Below, in pieces: positions 33,188 through 39,784 of a stretch of 64,000 nucleotides of DNA. Location: assembly GCF_040675465.1 (NCBI RefSeq), contig NZ_JBFAPA010000018.1, forward strand, positions 218,927-282,926, written 5' to 3'. The number at the start of each line of letters is the position of its first letter. Position 1 is the stretch's first letter. Made by a program: the position numbers and the translations under genes. Source of the stretch: Kibdelosporangium sp040675465. GTDB lineage: Bacteria > Actinomycetota > Actinomycetes > Mycobacteriales > Pseudonocardiaceae. The notes below the pieces were generated by a model that saw only the letters and a program-made list of their open reading frames with translations, made no database searches and was not told the DNA's origin.

Positions 33188-36100
33188 ATGGCACGCCGCA
33201 AAGGCACCACCACGACCAAGGTTGACCCCGCTGCCTTCGACCGCGCGGGTGCCAACGTGTTCGACAACTCGGTGAAGACCGAGATCGAGGACTCCTACCT
33301 GGAGTACGCCTACTCGGTCATCCACTCCCGCGCGCTCCCCGACGCCCGCGACGGCCTCAAACCCGTACACCGCCGCATTCTGTACTCGATGTACGAGCAG
33401 GGCTACCGCCCGACCCACGCCTACGTGAAGTCGTCGCGCGTCGTGGGCGACTGCTTCGTGCGTGGCGCGCTGGTGTCGACACCATCGGGATTGCGGCCGA
33501 TCGAGCAGATCGAGATCGGCGACCGTGTCCTCGATGGGCGGGGCAAAGCCGTTCCGGTGACAGCGGTCTACGAGAACCCGGAGTCGGAGCTGGTCCGCGT
33601 GACCTGGTCCAACGGGCACACGATGCTCGTCACGCCGGGACAGCGGTTCCGCACGGTCGCCGACGATCTGACGGTCTCCTGGACCGACGCCCGCGATCTC
33701 ACCGGCCGGCTCACGGTCGGTTATGGCCGCAGCCGTCACGAGATGCTGGACCCGGCCGGCGGCAGCACGTACGACTACCTGCTGGGCCTGGTCATCGCGA
33801 AGGGGTTCGCGGTCGACCGCAAGCGGCCGGAGGACGGCCGGGTGCGGATCCACATGTGCGACCAGGAACCCATCGACACCGTCCACGACTGGGCCCAGGC
33901 CAACGACATCACGGTGTACCGCACGGTTCGCGAAGCCCGGCAGGCCCGGTACCGCGACCAGCATGTGCTCACCTTCGCGCGGCACGGCGGACTGCTCGCC
34001 GCCGCGACACCGTTGAGCGACCAGAAGACCGTCCCGGCAAGCGTTCTCGCCGACCGGTCGGCCTGGATGCCGTTCCTGGCCGGGTATTTCGACGGCGACG
34101 GATATGTGCGTAAGAACAACCGTGAGATCGTGTTCGTCAGCACGAGCGACCGGCTGGTGCGCCAGGTCTATTCGATGCTCGCGGACGCGGGCATTCACGG
34201 GCATCGCTGGACCCGTGCGGCAGTGGGGGCCCAGAAGCGGTTGCTGGGTCTGTCCATCACCGGTCAGGACGCCAAGACGCTGGCGACCGCGCTGCTGCGG
34301 TGGAGCCGGATCGGGTACAAGCGCGATGACCTGCGCCGGCTGACCGAGATCGAGTACGGATACGGCGGAAAGCAGGGCAACGACCGGTTGCCATGCCGTG
34401 CTGTCATGGCCGAGTTCTCCGGGGCGCACCTCGGTGGTGGCTGGTACCGCGACACCGAAGGCAACTCCTTCCGTTCGTCACTGTCCACGGTGAGCGGTTC
34501 GCCGGTGCGGTACGGGCGGGACCGGCACGGGACCGCGCTCGCCGACCGGTCGTTCCCGTTGTCCCGCGCGGAGCTGGACGGATGGCCGCACGAGCTGCGC
34601 CGGATGGGTTCTCCGCTCGCCGCGCGGTTCGACGCGCTGACCGGGCTCTCCTTCCTGGAAGTCGTCTCCGTCGAGCCGGTCGCCAAGGACACGACGTACG
34701 ACATCCAGGTGGGCACCGACGAGCACGCCTTCACCGTCGAGGGATTCGTCGTCCACAACTGCATGGGTAAGTACCACCCGCACGGTGACATGGCGATTTA
34801 TGACGCCATGGTGCGGATGGCGCAGGACTTCTCGCTGAACGCGCCGCTCATCGATGGGCACGGCAACTTCGGTTCGCCCGACGATGGCCCGGCTGCGTCC
34901 CGGTACACCGAGGCGCGGATGTCGCAGGAGGCGATGCTTCTTGTCGGCGAGCTCGGTGAGGAGACCGTTGACTTCCGGTCGAACTACGACGGGTCGCTGC
35001 AGGAGCCGTCGGTGCTGCCCGCGGCTTTCCCGAACCTGTTGGTGAACGGGACTTCGGGTATTGCGGTCGGTATGGCCACCAACATGATCCCGCACAACCT
35101 GGGTGAGGTCGTGGCGGCGGCGCGGTGGCTGATCAACCACCCGACCGCCACGCTGGACAAGCTGATGGAGTTCATCCCAGGGCCGGACCTGCCGACCGGC
35201 GGGATGCTGCTGGGGCTGGACGAGGTTCGCAAGGCGTACGAGACCGGCCGTGGTGTGGTGCGGATGCGTGCCCGCGCGGAGACCGGTCCGCTGGAGGGCA
35301 GCCGCGGCCGGCAGGCGATCACCGTCACCGAGCTGCCGTACGGTGTGGGCGCCGAGCGGATCATCGAGAAGATCACCGACGAGGTGAACAAGTCCAAGCG
35401 GCTGACCGGGATCGCGGACGTCAAGGACCTCACCGACCGGGAGAACGGTACCCGCCTGGTCATCGAGTGCAAGGTCGGCGTGAACCCGCAGGCGCTGCTC
35501 GCGGACCTCTACCGGCTGACGCCGCTGGAGCAGTCGTTCGGCATCAACAACCTGGTGCTGGTGAACGGGCAGCCGCAGACGTTGGGGCTCAAGGCGTTGC
35601 TGGAGGTCTTCCTGCAGCACCGCTACGAGGTGGTCACCCGGCGCACCGAGTTCCGGCGGCGTAAACGCGCCGAGCGGCTGCACCTGGTCGAAGGTCTGTT
35701 GAAGGCCTTGCTGAACATCGACAAGGTGATCCGGCTGATCCGCAACAGCGAGAACGCGCAGGACGCCAAGGACGGCCTGATGAAGCAGTTCAAGCTGTCC
35801 GAGATCCAGGCGCAGTACATTTTGGACACCCCGCTGCGGCGGCTGACCAAGTACGACCGGATCGAGCTGGAGTCCGAACAGGACAAGCTGGAGTCCGAGA
35901 TCGCCGAGCTGACCAAGATCCTGGAGGACGAGTCGGTCCTGAAGCGGGTGGTGTCGAACGAGCTGTCCAAGGTCGCCAAGGACCTGACGATGGAGCGCCG
36001 GACCTCGCTGATCGACGGTGACCTCAAGGAGGTGCTCGCCGCCTCCAAGCCCGCCGGGCCGCTCGAGGTCGCCGACGACCCCTGCCAGGTCATCCTGTCC

Positions 36101-36985
36101 GCCACCGGTTTGGTGGCCCGCACCGCCGCGGAGTCCGAGGAGTCGACCGAAGGGCGTCGCCGCAGCGGTCGCGCCCGGCACGACGCCGTCTCGGCGGTGG
36201 TTCACTCGACCGCCCGCGGTCAGGTGCTGCTCGTGACGAACAGGGGGCGGGCGTTCAAGACGGAAGTGTTGCCGCTGCCCGTGTTGCCGATCCAGTCGGG
36301 AACGGTGTCCCTCGGCGGCGGCATGCCGGTGCGTGAACTGGTTCCGCTCGAAAAGGGCGAGAAGGTCGTCGGCATCGCACCTCTGGGTGAACAGGGATCG
36401 GGTTCACCGGGACTCGCGGTAGGCACCCGGCAGGGTGTCGTGAAGGTCGTCGCACCCGAATGGCCGGTGCGGTCGGACGAGTTCGAGGTGATCAGCCTCA
36501 AGGACGGCGACGAGATCGTCGGCGCGACCTGGCTCACCGACGGTTCGGAGACCCTGGCTTTCGTGTCTTCGGACGCTTCGCTGCTTCGCTACTCCGCCAG
36601 CCTCGTCCGGCCGCAGGGCCTGAAGGGCGGCGGCATGGCCGGCATCAACCTCAGCGGCGATGCCACCGTGGTGTTCTTCGCGGCCATCCGCACCGACGAT
36701 GACGAGCACGGTTCGCCGATGGTCGTGACCTCGACCGGCATGAGCGTCAAGGTCACCCCCTTCGCCGAGTACCCCGCCAAGGGTCGCGCCACTGGCGGTG
36801 TCCGCGCCCAGCGGTTCCTCAAGGGCGAGTCCCAGCTGGTCCTCGCCTGGATCGGCCCCCGCCCCGCCGGAGCAACGAATACCGGCTCCTCCGTCGAACT
36901 CCCCGAAGTCGACATGCGCCGCGACGGCTCAGGCCATGCCCACCCCGGCCCCGACGTAGTGGGCCACCTCATCGAACGCGACTAA
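33188..36985 (+). CDS. Type IIA DNA topoisomerase subunit A (ParC-type) interrupted by an intein
   Basis: 1265-residue precursor; removal of the 436-residue intein (89-524) leaves an 829-residue subunit A. Host landmarks: Arg-Asp-Gly-Leu-Lys-Pro-Val-His-Arg-Arg near 54-63, Cys-Met-Gly-Lys-Tyr-His-Pro-His-Gly-Asp at 525-534, and the DNA-linking tyrosine Tyr573 in Ala-Ala-Ser-Arg-Tyr-Thr-Glu-Ala-Arg-Met. The C-terminal beta-pinwheel has Ala-Arg-Gly-Gln-Val-Leu-Leu-Val-Thr-Asn-Arg-Gly-Arg instead of the strict GyrA box, favouring a topoisomerase IV/decatenase role. ATG 33188 is preceded by GAGAG; the gene follows subunit B by 26 bases. Confidence 0.93.
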   Translation: MARRKGTTTTKVDPAAFDRAGANVFDNSVKTEIEDSYLEYAYSVIHSRALPDARDGLKPVHRRILYSMYEQGYRPTHAYVKSSRVVGDCFVRGALVSTPSGLRPIEQIEIGDRVLDGRGKAVPVTAVYENPESELVRVTWSNGHTMLVTPGQRFRTVADDLTVSWTDARDLTGRLTVGYGRSRHEMLDPAGGSTYDYLLGLVIAKGFAVDRKRPEDGRVRIHMCDQEPIDTVHDWAQANDITVYRTVREARQARYRDQHVLTFARHGGLLAAATPLSDQKTVPASVLADRSAWMPFLAGYFDGDGYVRKNNREIVFVSTSDRLVRQVYSMLADAGIHGHRWTRAAVGAQKRLLGLSITGQDAKTLATALLRWSRIGYKRDDLRRLTEIEYGYGGKQGNDRLPCRAVMAEFSGAHLGGGWYRDTEGNSFRSSLSTVSGSPVRYGRDRHGTALADRSFPLSRAELDGWPHELRRMGSPLAARFDALTGLSFLEVVSVEPVAKDTTYDIQVGTDEHAFTVEGFVVHNCMGKYHPHGDMAIYDAMVRMAQDFSLNAPLIDGHGNFGSPDDGPAASRYTEARMSQEAMLLVGELGEETVDFRSNYDGSLQEPSVLPAAFPNLLVNGTSGIAVGMATNMIPHNLGEVVAAARWLINHPTATLDKLMEFIPGPDLPTGGMLLGLDEVRKAYETGRGVVRMRARAETGPLEGSRGRQAITVTELPYGVGAERIIEKITDEVNKSKRLTGIADVKDLTDRENGTRLVIECKVGVNPQALLADLYRLTPLEQSFGINNLVLVNGQPQTLGLKALLEVFLQHRYEVVTRRTEFRRRKRAERLHLVEGLLKALLNIDKVIRLIRNSENAQDAKDGLMKQFKLSEIQAQYILDTPLRRLTKYDRIELESEQDKLESEIAELTKILEDESVLKRVVSNELSKVAKDLTMERRTSLIDGDLKEVLAASKPAGPLEVADDPCQVILSATGLVARTAAESEESTEGRRRSGRARHDAVSAVVHSTARGQVLLVTNRGRAFKTEVLPLPVLPIQSGTVSLGGGMPVRELVPLEKGEKVVGIAPLGEQGSGSPGLAVGTRQGVVKVVAPEWPVRSDEFEVISLKDGDEIVGATWLTDGSETLAFVSSDASLLRYSASLVRPQGLKGGGMAGINLSGDATVVFFAAIRTDDDEHGSPMVVTSTGMSVKVTPFAEYPAKGRATGGVRAQRFLKGESQLVLAWIGPRPAGATNTGSSVELPEVDMRRDGSGHAHPGPDVVGHLIERD
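33452..34759 (+). mobile_element. Intein with LAGLIDADG homing-endonuclease domain inside subunit A
   Basis: In-frame 436-residue insertion between Val-Val-Gly-Asp and Cys-Met-Gly-Lys-Tyr of the host. It starts with Cys1 (block A, Cys-Phe-Val-Arg-Gly-Ala-Leu-Val), ends with Val-Val-His-Asn followed by the +1 extein Cys, and has block F (Tyr-Asp-Ile-Gln-Val ... His-Ala-Phe-Thr-Val). Block B reads Thr-Pro-Gly-Gln where Thr-x-x-His is usual. Two LAGLIDADG motifs are seen: Leu-Leu-Gly-Leu-Val-Ile-Ala-Lys-Gly (catalytic acid replaced by Lys) and Leu-Ala-Gly-Tyr-Phe-Asp-Gly-Asp-Gly (intact). Splicing looks feasible; double-strand cleavage does not. Confidence 0.92.
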
Positions 36986-37003
36986 AACCCACCCCACGAT
37001 GAG

Positions 37004-37029
37004 CCCGTGCGAACGGCCCGTTCGCACGG
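37004..37029 (+). terminator. Hairpin after the topoisomerase operon
   Basis: GTGCGAACG-GCC-CGTTCGCAC, a perfect 9-bp stem extended by two C-G pairs, starting 22 bases after the stop; no U-tract, as usual in this group. Confidence 0.65.
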
Positions 37030-37091
37030 CCTCACCCGTGACACCACCCATTGTCCGTCGCTAGGCTGGATTTCGGGGGGCCGGAGGCCGC

Positions 37092-37110
37092 ACTGTCCAC
37101 GATGGACAGT
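37092..37110. repeat. Perfect inverted repeat ACTGTCCA/TGGACAGT
   Basis: ACTGTCCA-CGA-TGGACAGT in the 600-base gap between subunit A and the PL6 gene. No gene is supported in this gap. Confidence 0.55.
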
Positions 37111-37176
37111 TGACGGGTGGGGCGAGGGACGGTCGAAGGACTCCGGCGCGGATGCGCCGTCGTCATCGAGGGTGTC

Positions 37177-37211
37177 CTTGCGGCTTGCGGCTTGCGGCTT
37201 GCGGCTTGCGA
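37177..37211. repeat. Heptanucleotide tandem repeat (CTTGCGG)5
   Basis: Four exact copies of CTTGCGG and one with a final A, head to tail. Confidence 0.85.
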
Positions 37212-37258
37212 TTCGGTTGGGCTCGGCTTTCGCTTTGGCTTTGGTGGGCCCATGATCA

Positions 37259-37330
37259 GGGCGAGGGCGAGGGCGAGGGCGAGGGCGAGGGCGAGGGCGA
37301 GGGCGAGGGCGAGGGCGAGGGCGAGGGCGA
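37259..37330. repeat. Hexanucleotide microsatellite (GGGCGA)12
   Basis: Twelve uninterrupted copies of GGGCGA. All open frames through it encode simple dipeptide repeats and are not taken as genes. The array is 250 bases from the end of the PL6 gene. Confidence 0.92.
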
Positions 37331-37587
37331 GGGGCTTTGCTTGCAGCCAATGCAGCGCGGCCGACAACCGCCGAGTGGCTCGATTCCTGGTGAGTAAGAG
37401 CCGCATTCGCCGCCGCTGCTTGCCATGGTGGCCGGGGCGAAGACAATCCATCCGGGACGGGATCGGGATCGGGATGCCCCAGACCTAAACCTGAGCCCCC
37501 ACTCAACGAAGCCGTCACGAGCTAGGCGCTCAAACCGTTGATAGGTAAGGAGGCCCACCTCGAGACAGGCCTCCTTACCGCATGTCG

Positions 37588-38955
37588 CTACGGAGCCAGC
37601 GGACCGACGTCGGACTTGGTGAGGGGTTTGCGGGTGGCCGCGGTCGCGTATTCGTCCGCGCCGGTGTCGGGGGTGTTGGTGCGGGGTTGGGGGTCGAAGT
37701 CTGTTGTGACGTATGGATATGTGCCGGTGGAGGCGTCGATGGCGGGGCTTGTGGCGGTGAGGCGGTAGAGGCCGTTCGCGTCCTTGGTCAGCTTCGGGTC
37801 GACGTTTTTGTAGCCGCCGGACGGGATTCCAGCGGAGCTGCCGCCCCACGTGATGTTTCCTTCGTACTTCACCGTTGCGCCGCTGGTCATGTTCACCAGC
37901 TTGCCGGAGGTGCCCACGATGATGTTGTTGGCCAGCACGCAGTCCTTCGGTTTGAAGTCGCCGCCGTCACTGTCGATCACCGCGGAGGTGCCTCGGACGG
38001 TGTTGAACGCTACGGTCACGCGGTCGGGGCGGTCGTGGCCTTTACTCGTCGGTGAGCTGTCGGCCTCGGAGCCGGAGCCGAACACGATCGCGCGCCCCGC
38101 ACTCGAGTCCACGTAGTTGTTGATGATCTTGTGGTCGTTGCCGTGGAAGCGGATGCCGGACGCGCCGAAGATCAGGTTGCCCTCGACGGTGCTGCGGTTG
38201 CCGTGGCGCAGCACGATGTAGCCGCGGCTGTCGCGGATCGTGTTGTACCGCACGGTGTTGTCCGACGACTTCACCGAGATCGCCTCGGAGTCGCCGTTGG
38301 CCTTCTCGAACAGGTTGTACTCCACGATGGCGTTGGCCGAGTACGACTGTTTGTGGCTGTAGCCCAGGCGGATGGACTCGCCGCCGTTCGCGCCGCCGAA
38401 GGTGTGGTTGAAGAAGTAGTTGTGGTGAATCCAGGTCCGTTTGGCGACGTCCGAGTCGGGCCCGGCGATCTGCAGGAACACTCCTTCAGTACTGCGGTTC
38501 TGGAACGTGTTGTGGTCGACCTGGACGTCATTGCCGTTGATCGTCAGCCAGTTCCCGCTACTGGTGAACTGCAGGGTGTTGCGCGTGATCTGGATATGGT
38601 GACCGTTCGCCGGAACCGAAAGCGAACCACCGTGCCGCAGGCTGAATCCCGAGAGCACCACGTCGTGCACGCCGCTGCCGAAGGAAAAACCGGTGGAGCC
38701 GCGGATTTCCGCTTTGCCGACGTTCGCCGCGGTCACCGTGATAGGCGCGGATGACGTTCCGGAACGGGTGAGCGAGATGGCGCTGGAGGCCGAGTAGCTG
38801 CCGTCGGCGAGTTCGATCCGGTCGCCGGGATTCGCCGATTTCACCGCATTCTGCAACGCGGACAGGCTGGTCACACGGACCGTGGCGGCCGACGCGGGCA
38901 CGCCGACGAATAGGCCACCGAGCAACGGAAGAACCACGAGTGCGAGTTTTCGCAT
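37588..38955 (-). CDS. Secreted polysaccharide lyase family 6 (chondroitinase B/alginate lyase-like)
   Basis: 455 residues with a Sec signal peptide (Met-Arg-Lys-Leu-Ala-Leu-Val-Val-Leu-Pro-Leu-Leu ... Ala-Ser-Ala-Ala, cleavage near 24). The mature protein is a right-handed parallel beta-helix: Leu-Gln-Asn-Ala-Val-Lys-Ser-Ala-Asn-Pro-Gly-Asp near the start, repeated Asn-x-Phe/Ile-x2 turns, and the PL6 active-site stretch His-Gly-Asn-Arg-Ser-Thr-Val-Glu-Gly-Asn near 250. Cleaves uronic-acid-containing polymers such as alginate by beta-elimination. ATG 38955 has GGAG upstream. It sits with other secreted carbohydrate enzymes. Confidence 0.83.
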   Translation of the reverse strand: MRKLALVVLPLLGGLFVGVPASAATVRVTSLSALQNAVKSANPGDRIELADGSYSASSAISLTRSGTSSAPITVTAANVGKAEIRGSTGFSFGSGVHDVVLSGFSLRHGGSLSVPANGHHIQITRNTLQFTSSGNWLTINGNDVQVDHNTFQNRSTEGVFLQIAGPDSDVAKRTWIHHNYFFNHTFGGANGGESIRLGYSHKQSYSANAIVEYNLFEKANGDSEAISVKSSDNTVRYNTIRDSRGYIVLRHGNRSTVEGNLIFGASGIRFHGNDHKIINNYVDSSAGRAIVFGSGSEADSSPTSKGHDRPDRVTVAFNTVRGTSAVIDSDGGDFKPKDCVLANNIIVGTSGKLVNMTSGATVKYEGNITWGGSSAGIPSGGYKNVDPKLTKDANGLYRLTATSPAIDASTGTYPYVTTDFDPQPRTNTPDTGADEYATAATRKPLTKSDVGPLAP

Positions 38956-39034
38956 CTGGCCAACTCCAAACATGCAGGGTCGGAGCGGCGGTAGGAGACA
39001 CGTTATTGACCATCGGCCGTTCGGGTCAACAGCG

Positions 39035-39071
39035 AACGGCCCTCATCCCGGCGAGCGGAACAAGGGCCGTT
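39035..39071 (-). terminator. Terminator of the small Cys-rich peptide gene
   Basis: AACGGCCCT, 19 bases, AGGGCCGTT: a 9-bp stem starting 14 bases after the stop of the 22-codon gene and 80 bases before the PL6 start. Confidence 0.55.
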
Positions 39072-39084
39072 GAATGATCGGAAA

Positions 39085-39153
39085 CTACGAGCAGCTGCCG
39101 CAGCAGCCACATCCCGGACCCGTGCAGGAGCTACAACATCCACAAGTACCCAT
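39085..39153 (-). CDS. 22-residue Cys-rich peptide
   Basis: A 22-codon gene too short for usual gene finders. Eight of 22 residues are Cys, at positions 4, 6, 7, 10, 15, 17, 18 and 21, the rest Gly, Ser, Thr and one Pro. GAGGAGG stands five bases before the ATG, the strongest ribosome binding site in this part of the window, and a hairpin follows the stop, so it forms a complete small transcription unit. No signal peptide. A metal-binding (metallothionein-like) peptide is the simplest idea; a precursor peptide is less likely as no modification enzyme is near. Unnamed family as far as I can tell. Confidence 0.7.
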   Translation of the reverse strand: MGTCGCCSSCTGPGCGCCGSCS

Positions 39154-39231
39154 GATTTCCTCCTCACGCCGCACCCTCGACCCACGGTAACCACGGCCAG
39201 AACAGGCCCGTACCGCTACGTGAGTGAAGCC

Positions 39232-39681
39232 CTAACGCCCGCCGCCCATACGTGTCCACACGCCGTGCTGGCAGATCAGCAACCGGCGGCCCTTGCGGCT
39301 CCAGGCGAGAGAACCGTCAGGCGAACATTTCTGGCCCTCGCGCACGTTGTCGTCCGCGGGTGGCGGCGGGTTCGGCTCGATGGTGAACGTCGGTTCCTGC
39401 GGTTGCGTGGTCTTCGGCGGGACCGGTTTCTTGGTGGTCTTCGGCGCGGTGGTGGTGACCGGCGGCGGGATCACGATCGGCTGCTCGGGCACCGGCTCCG
39501 TCGTGGTCGTGGTGGTGACCGGGGGAGCCGACGGGCCGGGCGCGAAGGTCGGGATCTTGACGTCCGTCTTCGCCGAAGGCGTGGAGGTGCACGCGGTCAG
39601 CGCGCACGCGACCAGCACGCCGCAGAAGGCGGTCATGATCGACAGTCGCGATGGCACACACGACGATAACCACGGAGGCAA
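39232..39681 (-). CDS. Lipoprotein with Pro/Thr-rich linker
   Basis: 149 residues from a TTG with GGAAAGG upstream, or 134 from ATG 39636. A lipobox Ala-Leu-Thr-Ala-Cys places the lipidated Cys at residue 31 of the longer form. Residues 50-105 are a Pro/Thr linker. The C-terminal 40 residues have two Cys about 21 apart (Cys-Ser-Pro-Asp-Gly ... Leu-Ile-Cys) ending in Gly-Val-Trp-Thr, a small disulfide domain often seen at the end of actinobacterial surface proteins. Function unknown. Confidence 0.75.
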   Translation of the reverse strand: MPPWLSSCVPSRLSIMTAFCGVLVACALTACTSTPSAKTDVKIPTFAPGPSAPPVTTTTTTEPVPEQPIVIPPPVTTTAPKTTKKPVPPKTTQPQEPTFTIEPNPPPPADDNVREGQKCSPDGSLAWSRKGRRLLICQHGVWTRMGGGR

Positions 39682-39784
39682 GTAGTCGGACCTTTCCGCC
39701 TTGAGGGCCTAGACGCGGGGCCCGTGTAAGCGTATACATCGGATGTCTAGTCGGTCGCAGTCCGATTTCCGGGGGTTCGAGACG

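Noticed and set aside
30054..33194. Very long open frame on the minus strand opposite the topoisomerase B gene
   Set aside because: High GC removes stops in the antisense frame; the plus-strand protein is unambiguous and the antisense product has no domain and a composition biased to Arg/His/Leu/Gly.
33452..34759. A separate endonuclease gene inside the topoisomerase
   Set aside because: The insertion is in frame, begins with Cys and ends His-Asn before a Cys, so it is an intein and not an independent gene.
37177..37330. CRISPR array
   Set aside because: Repeats are contiguous short units without spacers; no cas genes in the window.
37110..37488. Frames encoding Gly-Glu or Ala-Arg dipeptide runs
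   Set aside because: Direct translation of the GGGCGA microsatellite in every frame; no supporting signals.
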